Below the pieces are notes generated by a model. The model made no database searches. It was not told the DNA's origin and saw only the letters and a program-made list of their open reading frames with translations. Below are positions 41,341-53,859 of a stretch of DNA of 64,000 bases, piece by piece; within the stretch, counting starts at the first letter, position 1; every line of letters begins with the position of its first letter. Made by a program: the position numbers and the translations under genes. This DNA is from Hippasteria phrygiana (lineage: Eukaryota > Echinodermata > Asteroidea > Valvatida > Goniasteridae). The stretch is from positions 496,001 to 560,000 of the forward strand of contig JAZGUH010001235.1 in the NCBI GenBank assembly GCA_037893225.1. The letters are read 5' to 3'.

Positions 41341-44300
41341 AATTATGAATGAGTAAAGCAAGTCCATACACCAGGGATTTTGACAGGCATGGAGCAATAA
41401 ATAGGAGGTAATCTGCACACAGATGGTGGCCAGGAAGAAAATATACATTGCGAGGTTTGAATTTTCTCCACAAGTGTTAACTCTAAGAAGCCGCCGATAA
41501 TTGCAACATGTAGCGCCAGATCTAAGCTATCCATACATGTCAAAATTACTGAATTTGGTTGATATTTCATGCAATTATGAATGAGTAAAGCAAGTCCATA
41601 CCCCATGGAATTTGACATGCATGGAGCAATAAATAGGAGGTAATCTGCACACAGATGGTGGCCAGGAAGAAAATATACATTGCGAGGTTTGAATTTTCTC
41701 CACAAGTGTTAACTCTAAGAAGCCGCCGATAATTGCAACATGTAGCGCCAGATCTAAGCTATCCATACATGTCAAAATTACTGAATTTGGTTGATATTTC
41801 ATGCAATTATGAATGAGTAAAGCAAGTCCATACCCCAGGGATTTTGACAGGCATGGAGCAATAAATAGGAGGTAATCTGCACACAGATGGTGGCCAGGAA
41901 GAAAATATACATTGCGAGGTTTGAATTTTCTCCACAAGTGTTAACTCTAAGAAGCCGCCGATAATTGCAACATGTAACGCCAGATCTAAGCTATCCATAC
42001 ATGTCAAAAGTACTGAATTTGGTTGATATTTCATGCAATTATGAATGAGTAAAGCAAGTCCATACCCCAGGGAATTTGACAGGCATGGAGCAATAAATAA
42101 AAGGTAATCTGAACACAGATGGTGGCCGGGAAGAAAATAAACATTGCGAGGTTTGAATTTTCTCCACAAGTGTTAACTCTAAGAAGCCGCCGATAATTGC
42201 AACATGTAGCGCCAGATCTAAGCTATCCATACATGTCAAAATTACTGAATTTGGTTGATATTTCATGCAATTATGAATGAGTAAAGCAAGTCCATACCCC
42301 ATGGAATTTGACATGCATGGAGCAATAAATAGACGGTAACATGTACACAGATGTTGGCCGGAAAGAAAATAAACATTGCGAGGTTTGAATTTTCTCCACA
42401 AGTTTTAACTCTAAGAAGCCGCCGATAATTGCAGCATGTAGCGCCAGATCTAAGCTATCCATACATGTCAAAATTACTGAATTTGGTTGATATTTCATGC
42501 AATTATGAATGAGTAAAGCAAGTCCATACCCCAGGGATTTTGACAGGCATGGAGCAATAAATAGGAGGTAATCTGCACACAGATGTTGGCCGGAAAGAAA
42601 ATAAACATTGCGAGGTTTGAATTTTCTCCACAAGTTTTAACTCTAAGAAGCCGCCGATAATTGCAACATGTAGCGCCAGATCTAAGCTATCCATACATGT
42701 CAAAAGTACTGAATTTGGTTGATATTTCATGCAATTATGAATGAGTAAAGCAAGTCCATACCCCAGGGAATTTGACATGCATGGAGCAATAAATAGGAGG
42801 TAATCTGCACACAGATGGTGGCCAGGAAGAAAATAAACATTGCGAGGTTTGAATTTTCTCCACAAGTGTTAACTCTAAGAAGCCGCCGATAATTGCAACA
42901 TGTAGCGCCAGATCTAAGCTATCCATACATGTCAAAATTACTGAATTTGGTTGATATTTCATGCAATTATGAATGAGTAAAGCAAGTCATACCCTAGGGA
43001 ATTTGACAGGCATGGAGCAATAAATAGAATGTAATATGCACACAGATGTTGGCCGGAAAGAAAATAAACATTGCGAGGTTTGAATTTTCTCCACAAGTTT
43101 TAACTCTAAGAAGCCGCCGATAATTGCAGCATGTAGCGCCAGATCTAAGCTATCCATACATGTCAAAATTACTGAATTTGGTTGATATTTCATGCAATTA
43201 TGAATGAGTAAAGCAAGTCCATACCCCAGGGAATTTGACATGCATAGAGCAATAAATAGACCCTAACATGTACACAGATGTTGGCCGGAAAGAAAATAAA
43301 CATTGCGAGGTTTGAATTTTCTCCACAAGTTTTAACTCTAAGAAGCCGCCGATAATTGCAACATGTAACGCCAGATCTAAGCTATCCATACATGTCAAAA
43401 TTACTGAATTTGGTTGATATTTCATGCAATTATGAATGAGTAAAGCAAGTCCATACCCCAGGGAATTTGACAGACATGGAGCAATAAATAAAAGGTAATC
43501 TGAACACAGATGGTGGCCGGGAAGAAAATAAACATTGCGAGGTTTGAATTTTCTCCACAAGTGTTAACTCTAAGAAGCCGCCGATAATTGCAACATGTAG
43601 CGCCAGATCTAAGCTATCCATACATGTCAAAATTACTGAATTTGGTTGATATTTCATGCAATTATGAATGAGTAAAGCAAGTCCATACCCCATGGAATTT
43701 GACATGCATGGAGCAATAAATAGACGGTAACATGTACACAGATGTTGGCCGGAAAGAAAATAAACATTGCGAGGTTTGAATTTTCTCCACAAGTTTTAAC
43801 TCTAAGAAGCCGCCGATAATTGCAACATGTAGCGCCAGATCTAAGCTATCCATACATGTCAAAATTACTGAATTTGGTTGATATTTCATGCAATTATGAA
43901 TGAGTAAAGCAAGTCCATACCCCAGGGATTTTGACAGGCATGGAGCAATAAATAAAAGGTAATCTGCACACAGATGGTGGCCGGGAAGAAAATAAACATT
44001 GCGAGGTTTGAATTTTCTCCACAAGTGTTAACTCTAAGAAGCCGCCGATAATTGCAACATGTAGCGCCAGATCTAAGCTATCCATACATGTCAAAATTAC
44101 TGAATTTGGTTGATATTTCATGCAATTATGAATGAGTAAAGCAAGTCCATACCCCAGGGATTTTGACAGGCATGGAGCAATAAATAGAATGTAATATGCA
44201 CACAGATGTTGGCCGGAAAGAAAATAAACATTGCGAGGTTCGAATTTTCACAACAAGTTTTAACTCTAAGAAGCCGCCGATAATTGCAGCATGTAGCGCC

Positions 44301-47074
44301 AGATCTAAGCTATCCATACATGTCAAAATTACTGAATTTGGTTGATATTTTATGCAATTATGAATGAGTAAAGCAAGTCCATACCCCAGGGAATTTGACA
44401 TGCATAGAGCAATAAATAGACCCTAACATGTACACAGATGTTGGCCGGAAAGAAAATAAACATTGCGAGGTTTGAATTTTCTCCACAAGTTTTAACTCTA
44501 AGAAGCCGCCGATAATTGCAACATGTAACGCCAGATCTAAGCTATCCATACATGTCAAAATTACTGAATTTGGTTGATATTTCATGCAATTATGAATGAG
44601 TAAAGCAAGTCATACCCCAGGGAATTTGACAGGCATGGGGCAATAAATAGAAGGTAATATGCACACAGATGTTGGCCGGAAAGAAAATAAACATTGCGAG
44701 GTTTGAATTTTCTCCACAAGTGTTAACTCTAAGAAGCCGCCGATAATTGCAACATGTAGCGCCAGATCTAAGCTATCCATACATGTCAAAATTACTGAAT
44801 TTTGTTGATATTTCATGCAATTATGAATGAGTAAAGCAAGTCCATACCCCAGGGAATTTGACATGCATAGAGCAATAAATAGACCCTAACATGTACACAG
44901 ATGTTGGCCGGAAAGAAAATAAACATTGCGAGGTTTGAATTTTCTCCACAAGTTTTAACTCTAAGAAGCCGCCGATAATTGCAACATGTAACGCCAGATC
45001 TAAGCTATCCATACATGTCAAAATTACTGAATTTGGTTGATATTTCATGCAATTATGAATGAGTAAAGCAAGTCCATACCCCAGGGAATTTGACAGACAT
45101 GGAGCAATAAATAAAAGGTAATCTGAACACAGATGGTGGCCGGGAAGAAAATAAACATTGCGAGGTTTGAATTTTCTCCACAAGTGTTAACTCTAAGAAG
45201 CCGCCGATAATTGCAACATGTAGCGCCAGATCTAAGCTATCCATACATGTCAAAATTACTGAATTTGGTTGATATTTCATGCAATTATGAATGAGTAAAG
45301 CAAGTCCATACCCCATGGAATTTGACATGCATGGAGCAATAAATAGACGGTAACATGCACACAGATGTTGGCCGGAAAGAAAATAAACATTGCGAGGTTT
45401 GAATTTTCTCCACAAGTTTTAACTCTAAGAAGCCGCCGATAATTGCAACATGTAGCGCCAGATCTAAGCTATCCATACATGTCAAAATTACTGAATTTGG
45501 TTGATATTTCATGCAATTATGAATGAGTAAAGCAAGTCCATACCCCAGGGATTTTGACAGGCATGGAGCAATAAATAAAAGGTAATCTGCACACAGATGG
45601 TGGCCGGGAAGAAAATAAACATTGCGAGGTTTGAATTTTCTCCACAAGTGTTAACTCTAAGAAGCCGCCGATAATTGCAACATGTAGCGCCAGATCTAAG
45701 CTATCCATACATGTCAAAATTACTGAATTTGGTTGATATTTCATGCAATTATGAATGAGTAAAGCAAGTCCATACCCCAGGGATTTTGACAGGCATGGAG
45801 CAATAAATAGGAGGTAATCTGCACACAGATTGTGGCCAGGAAGAAAATATACATTGCGAGGTTTGAATTTTCACAACAAGTGTTAACTCTAAGAAGCCGC
45901 CGATAATTGCAAAATGTAGCGCCAGATCTAAGCTATCCATACATGTCAAAATTACTGAATTTGGTTGATATTTCATGCAATTATGAATGAGTAAAGCAAG
46001 TCCATACCCCAGGGAATTTGACATGCATGGAGCAATAAATAGACGGTAACATGTACACAGATGTTGGCCGGAAAGAAAATAAACATTGCGAGGTTTGAAT
46101 TTTCTCCACAAGTGTTAACTCTAAGAAGCCGCCGATAATTGCAACATGTAGCGCCAGATCTAAGCTATCCATACATGTCAAAATTACTGAATTTGGTTGA
46201 TATTTCATGCAATTATGAATGAGTAAAGCAAGTCCATACCCCAGGGAATTTGACAGGCATGGAGCAATAAATAAAAGGTAATCTGCACACAGATGGTGGC
46301 CGGGAAGAAAATAAACATTGCGAGGTTTGAATTTTCTCCACAAGTGTTAAATCTAAGAAGCCGCCGATACTTGCAACATGTAGCGCCAGATCTAAGCTAT
46401 CCATACATGTCAAAATTACTGAATTTGGTTGATATTTCATGCAATTATGAATGAGTAAAGCAAGTCATACCCTAGGGAATTTGACAGGCATGGAGCAATA
46501 AATAGAATGTAATATGCACACAGATGTTGGCCGGAAAGAAAATAAACATTGCGAGGTTTGAATTTTCTCCACAAGTTTTAACTCTAAGAAGCCGCCGATA
46601 ATTGCAGCATGTAGCGCCAGATCTAAGCTATCCATACATGTCAAAATTACTGAATTTAGTTGATATTTCATGCAATTATGAATGAGTAAAGCAAGTCCAT
46701 ACCCCAGGGATTTTGACAGGCATGGAGCAATAAATAGGAGGTAATCTGCACACAGATGGTGGCCAGGAAGAAAATATACATTGCGAGGTTTGAATTTTCT
46801 CCACAAGTGTTAACTCTAAGAAGCCGCCGATAATTGCAACATGTAGCGCCAGATCTAAGCTATCCATACATGTCAAAATTACTGAATTTGGTTGATATTT
46901 CATGCAATTATGAATGAGTAAAGCAAGTCCATACCCCAGGGAATTTGACATGCATAGAGCAATAAATAGACCCTAACATGTACACAGATGTTGGCCGGAA
47001 AGAAAATAAACATTGCGAGGTTTGAATTTTCTCCACAAGTTTTAACTCTAAGAAGCCGCCGATAATTGCAACAT

Positions 47075-49390
47075 GTAACGCCAGATCTAAGCTATCCATA
47101 CATGTCAAAATTACTGAATTTGGTTGATATTTCATGCAATTATGAATGAGTAAAGCAAGTCATACCCCAGGGAATTTGACATGCATAGAGCAATAAATAG
47201 ACCCTAACATGTACACAGATGTTGGCCGGAAAGAAAATAAACATTGCGAGGTTTGAATTTTCTCCACAAGTGTTAACTCTAAGAAGCCGCCGATAATTGC
47301 AACATGTAGCGCCACATCTAAGCTATCCATATATGTCAAAATTACTGAATTTGGTTGATATTTCATGCAATTATGAATGAGTAAAGCAAGTCCATACCCC
47401 ATGTAATTTGACATGCATGGAGCAATAAATAGACGGTAACATGTACACAGATGTTGGCCGGAAAGAAAATAAACATTGCGAGGTTTGAATTTTCTCCACA
47501 AGTGTTAACTCTAAGAAGCCGCCGATAATTGCAACATGTAGCGCCAGATCTAAGCTATCCATACTTGTCAAAATTACTGAATTTGGTTGATATTTCATGC
47601 AATTATGAATGAGTAAAGCAAGTCCATACCCCAGGGAATTTGACAGGCATGGAGCAATAAATAAAAGGTAATCTGCACACAGATGGTGGCCGGGAAGAAA
47701 ATAAACATTGCGAGGTTTGAATTTTCTCCACAAGTGTTAACTCTAAGAAGCCGCCGATAATTGCAACATGTAGCGCCAGATCTAAGCTATCCATACATGT
47801 CAAAATTACTGAATTTGGTTGATATTTCATGCAATTATGAATGAGTAAAGCAAGTCATACCCTATTGAATTTGACAGGCATGGAGCAATAAATAGAATGT
47901 AATATGCACACAGATGTTGGCCGGAAAGAAAATAAACATTGCGAGGTTTGAATTTTCTCCACAAGTTTTAACTCTAAGAAGCCGCCGATAATTGCAGCAT
48001 GTAGCGCCAGATCTAAGCTATCCATACATGTCAAAATTACTGAATTTGGTTGATATTTCATGCAATTATGAATGAGTAAAGCAAGTCCATACCCCAGGGA
48101 TTTTGACAGGCATGGAGCAATAAATAGAAGGTAATCTGCACACAGATGTTGGCCGGAAAGAAAATAAACATTGCGAGGTTTGAATTTTCTCCACAAGTTT
48201 TAACTCTAAGAAGCCGCCGATAATTGCAACATGTAACGCCAGATCTAAGCTATCCATACATGTCAAAATTACTGAATTTGGTTGATATTTCATGCAATTA
48301 TGAATGAGTAAAGCAAGTCATACCCCAGGGAATTTGACATGCATAGAGCAATAAATAGACCCTAACATGTACACAGATGTTGGCCGGAAAGAAAATAAAC
48401 ATTGCGAGGTTTGAATTTTCTCCACAAGTGTTAACTCTAAGAAGCCGCCGATAATTGCAACATGTAGCGCCACATCTAAGCTATCCATATATGTCAAAAT
48501 TACTGAATTTGGTTGATATTTCATGCAATTATGAATGAGTAAAGCAAGTCCATACCCCATGTAATTTGACATGCATGGAGCAATAAATAGACGGTAACAT
48601 GTACACAGATGTTGGCCGGAAAGAAAATAAACATTGCGAGGTTTGAATTTTCTCCACAAGTGTTAACTCTAAGAAGCCGCCGATAATTGCAACATGTAGC
48701 GCCAGATCTAAGCTATCCATACTTGTCAAAATTACTGAATTTGGTTGATATTTCATGCAATTATGAATGAGTAAAGCAAGTCCATACCCCAGGGAATTTG
48801 ACAGGCATGGAGCAATAAATAAAAGGTAATCTGCACACAGATGGTGGCCGGGAAGAAAATAAACATTGCGAGGTTTGAATTTTCTCCACAAGTGTTAACT
48901 CTAAGAAGCCGCCGATAATTGCAACATGTAGCGCCAGATCTAAGCTATCCATACATGTCAAAATTACTGAATTTGGTTGATATTTCATGCAATTATGAAT
49001 GAGTAAAGCAAGTCATACCCTATTGAATTTGACAGGCATGGAGCAATAAATAGAATGTAATATGCACACAGATGTTGGCCGGAAAGAAAATAAACATTGC
49101 GAGGTTTGAATTTTCTCCACAAGTTTTAACTCTAAGAAGCCGCCGATAATTGCAGCATGTAGCGCCAGATCTAAGCTATCCATACATGTCAAAATTACTG
49201 AATTTGGTTGATATTTCATGCAATTATGAATGAGTAAAGCAAGTCCATACCCCAGGGATTTTGACAGGCATGGAGCAATAAATAGAAGGTAATCTGCACA
49301 CAGATGTTGGCCGGAAAGAAAATAAACATTGCGAGGTTTGAATTTTCTCCACAAGTTTTAACTCTAAGAAGCCGCCGATAATTGCAACAT
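47075..49390. repeat. 1,158-bp (five-unit) tandem duplication, partly repeated at 50.4 kb
   Basis: Rare variants gccacatctaag (47,311 and 48,469), catatatgtc, ccatgtaatttg and catacttgtc recur with offset 1,158 bp. The copies separate near 48,232 (gtaacgcc) and 49,390 (gtagcgcc). A third partial copy with ccatgtaatttg, catacttgtc and ccctattg starts near 50,384, offset 1,855 bp from the second. Confidence 0.88.
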
Positions 49391-52300
49391 GTAGCGCCAG
49401 ATCTAAGCTATCCATACATGTCAAAAGTACTGAATTTGGTTGATATTTCATGCAATTATGAATGAGTAAAGCAAGTCCATACCCCAGGGAATTTGACAGG
49501 CATGGAGCAATAAATAAAAGGTAATCTGCACACAGATGTTGGCCGGAAAGAAAATAAACATTGCGAGGTTTGAATTTTCTCCACAAGTTTTAACTCTAAG
49601 AAGCCGCCGATAATTGCAACATGTAGCGCCAGATCTAAGCTATCCATACATGTCAAAATTACTGAATTTGGTTGATATTTCATGCAATTATGAATGAGTA
49701 AAGCAAGTCCATACCCCAGGGATTTTGACAGGCATGGAGCAATAAATAGGAGGTAATCTGCACACAGATGGTGGCCAGGAAGAAAATAAACATTGCGAGG
49801 TTTGAATTTTCTCCACAAGTGTTAACTCTAAGAAGCCGCCGATAATTGCAACATGTAGCGCCAGATCTAAGCTATCCATACATGTCAACATTACTGAATT
49901 TGGTTGATATTTCATGCAATTATGAATGAGTAAAGCAAGTCCATACCCCAGGGATTTTGACAGGCATGGAGCAATAAATAAAAGGTAATCTGCACACAGA
50001 TGGTGGCCGGAAAGAAAATAAACATTGCGAGGTTTGAATTTTCTCCACAAGTGTTAACTCTAAGAAGCCGCCGATAATTGCAACATGTAGCGCCAGATCT
50101 AAGCTATCCATACATGTCAACATTACTGAATTTGGTTGATATTTCATGCAATTATGAATGAGTAAAGCAAGTCCATACCCCAGGGAATTTGACAGACATG
50201 GAGCAATAAATAAAAGGTAATCTGAACACAGATGGTGGCCGGGAAGAAAATAAACATTGCGAGGTTTGAATTTTCTCCACAAGTGTTAACTCTAAGAAGC
50301 CGCCGATAATTGCAACATGTAGCGCCAGATCTAAGCTATCCATACATGTCAAAATTACTGAATTTGGTTGATATTTCATGCAATTATGAATGAGTAAAGC
50401 AAGTCCATACCCCATGTAATTTGACATGCATGGAGCAATAAATAGACGGTAACATGTACACAGATGTTGGCCGGAAAGAAAATAAACATTGCGAGGTTTG
50501 AATTTTCTCCACAAGTGTTAACTCTAAGAAGCCGCCGATAATTGCAACATGTAGCGCCAGATCTAAGCTATCCATACTTGTCAAAATTACTGAATTTGGT
50601 TGATATTTCATGCAATTATGAATGAGTAAAGCAAGTCCATACCCCAGGGAATTTGACAGGCATGGAGCAATAAATAAAAGGTAATCTGCACACAGATGGT
50701 GGCCGGGAAGAAAATAAACATTGCGAGGTTTGAATTTTCTCCACAAGTGTTAACTCTAAGAAGCCGCCGATAATTGCAACATGTAGCGCCAGATCTAAGC
50801 TATCCATACATGTCAAAATTACTGAATTTGGTTGATATTTCATGCAATTATGAATGAGTAAAGCAAGTCATACCCTATTGAATTTGACAGGCATGGAGCA
50901 ATAAATAGAATGTAATATGCACACAGATGTTGGCCGGAAAGAAAATAAACATTGCGAGGTTTGAATTTTCTCCACAAGTTTTAACTCTAAGAAGCCGCCG
51001 ATAATTGCAGCATGTAGCGCCAGATCTAAGCTATCCATACATGTCAAAATTACTGAATTTGGTTGATATTTCATGCAATTATGAATGAGTAAAGCAAGTC
51101 CATACCCCAGGGATTTTGACAGGCATGGAGCAATAAATAGGAGGTAATCTGCACACAGATGTTGGCCGGAAAGAAAATAAACATTGCGAGGTTTGAATTT
51201 TCTCCACAAGTTTTAACTCTAAGAAGCCGCCGATAATTGCAACATGTAGCGCCAGATCTAAGCTATCCATACATGTCAAAAGTACTGAATTTGGTTGATA
51301 TTTCATGCAATTATGAATGAGTAAAGCAAGTCCATACCCCAGGGAATTTGACAGGCATGGAGCAATAAATAAAAGGTAATCTGCACACAGATGTTGGCCG
51401 GAAAGAAAATAAACATTGCGAGGTTTGAATTTTCTCCACAAGTTTTAACTCTAAGAAGCCGCCGATAATTGCAACATGTAGCGCCAGATCTAAGCTATCC
51501 ATACATGTCAAAATTACTGAATTTGGTTGATATTTCATGCAATTATGAATGAGTAAAGCAAGTCCATACCCCAGGGATTTTGACAGGCATGGAGCAATAA
51601 ATAGGAGGTAATCTGCACACAGATGGTGGCCAGGAAGAAAATAAACATTGCGAGGTTTGAATTTTCTCCACAAGTGTTAACTCTAAGAAGCCGCCGATAA
51701 TTGCAACATGTAGCGCCAGATCTAAGCTATCCATACATGTCAACATTACTGAATTTGGTTGATATTTCATGCAATTATGAATGAGTAAAGCAAGTCCATA
51801 CCCCAGGGATTTTGACAGGCATGGAGCAATAAATAAAAGGTAATCTGCACACAGATGGTGGCCGGAAAGAAAATAAACATTGCGAGGTTTGAATTTTCTC
51901 CACAAGTGTTAACTCTAAGAAGCCGCCGATAATTGCAACATGTAGCGCCAGATCTAAGCTATCCATACATGTCAAAATTACTGAATTTGGTTGATATTTC
52001 ATGCAATTATGAATGAGTAAAGCAAGTCATACCCTAGGGAATTTGACAGGCATGGGGCAATAAATAGAAGGTAATATGCACACATATGTTGGCCGGAAAG
52101 AAAATAAACATTGCGAGGTTTGAATTTTCTCAACAAGTTTTAACTCTAAGAAGCCGCCGATAATTGCAACATGTAGCGCCAGATCTAAGCTATCCATACA
52201 TGTCAAAAGTACTGAATTTGGTTGATATTTCATGCAATTATGAATGAGTAAAGCAAGTCCATACCCCAGGGAATTTGACAGGCATGGAGCAATAAATAAA

Positions 52301-53859
52301 AGGTAATCTGCACACAGATGGTGGCCGGGAAGAAAATAAACATTGCGAGGTTTGAATTTTCTCCACAAGTGTTAACTCTAAGAAGCCGCCGATAATTGCA
52401 ACATGTAGCGCCAGATCTAAGCTATCCATACATGTCAAAATTACTGAATTTGGTTGATATTTCATGCAATTATGAATGAGTAAAGCAAGTCCATACCCCA
52501 TGGAATTTGACATGCATGGAGCAATAAATAGACGGTAACATGTACACAGATGTTGGCCGGAAAGAAAATAAACATTGCGAGGTTTGAATTTTCTCCACAA
52601 GTTTTAACTCTAAGAAGCCGCCGATAATTGCAGCATGTAGCGCCAGATCTAAGCTATCCATACATGTCAAAATTACTGAATTTGGTTGATATTTCATGCA
52701 ATTATGAATGAGTAAAGCAAGTCCATACCCCAGGGATTTTGACAGGCATGGAGCAATAAATAGGAGGTAATCTGCACACAGATGTTGGCCGGAAAGAAAA
52801 TAAACATTGCGAGGTTTGAATTTTCTCCACAAGTTTTAACTCTAAGAAGCCGCCGATAATTGCAACATGTAGCGCCAGATCTAAGCTATCCATACATGTC
52901 AAAAGTACTGAATTTGGTTGATATTTCATGCAATTATGAATGAGTAAAGCAAGTCCATACCCCAGGGAATTTGACATGCATGGAGCAATAAATAGGAGGT
53001 AATCTGCACACAGATGGTGGCCAGGAAGAAAATAAACATTGCGAGGTTTGAATTTTCTCCACAAGTGTTAACTCTAAGAAGCCGCCGATAATTGCAACAT
53101 GTAGCGCCAGATCTAAGCTATCCATACATGTCAAAATTACTGAATTTGGTTGATATTTCATGCAATTATGAATGAGTAAAGCAAGTCATACCCTAGGGAA
53201 TTTGACAGGCATGGAGCAATAAATAGAATGTAATATGCACACAGATGTTGGCCGGAAAGAAAATAAACATTGCGAGGTTTGAATTTTCTCCACAAGTTTT
53301 AACTCTAAGAAGCCGCCGATAATTGCAGCATGTAGCGCCAGATCTAAGCTATCCATACATGTCAAAATTACTGAATTTGGTTGATATTTCATGCAATTAT
53401 GAATGAGTAAAGCAAGTCCATACCCCAGGGATTTTGACAGGCATGGAGCAATAAATAGGAGGTAATCTGCACACAGATGGTGGCCAGGAAGAAAATATAC
53501 ATTGCGAGGTTTGAATTTTCTCCACAAGTGTTAACTCTAAGAAGCCGCCGATAATTGCAACATGTAGCGCCAGATCTAAGCTATCCATACATGTCAAAAT
53601 TACTGAATTTGGTTGATATTTCATGCAATTATGAATGAGTAAAGCAAGTCATACCCCAGGGAATTTGACAGGCATGGGGCAATAAATAGAAGGTAATATG
53701 CACACAGATGTTGGCCGGAAAGAAAATAAACATTGCGAGGTTTGAATTTTCTCAACAAGTTTTAACTCTAAGAAGCCGCCGATAATTGCAACATGTAGCG
53801 CCAGATCTAAGCTATCCATACATGTCAAAATTACTGAATTTGGTTGATATTTCATGCAA

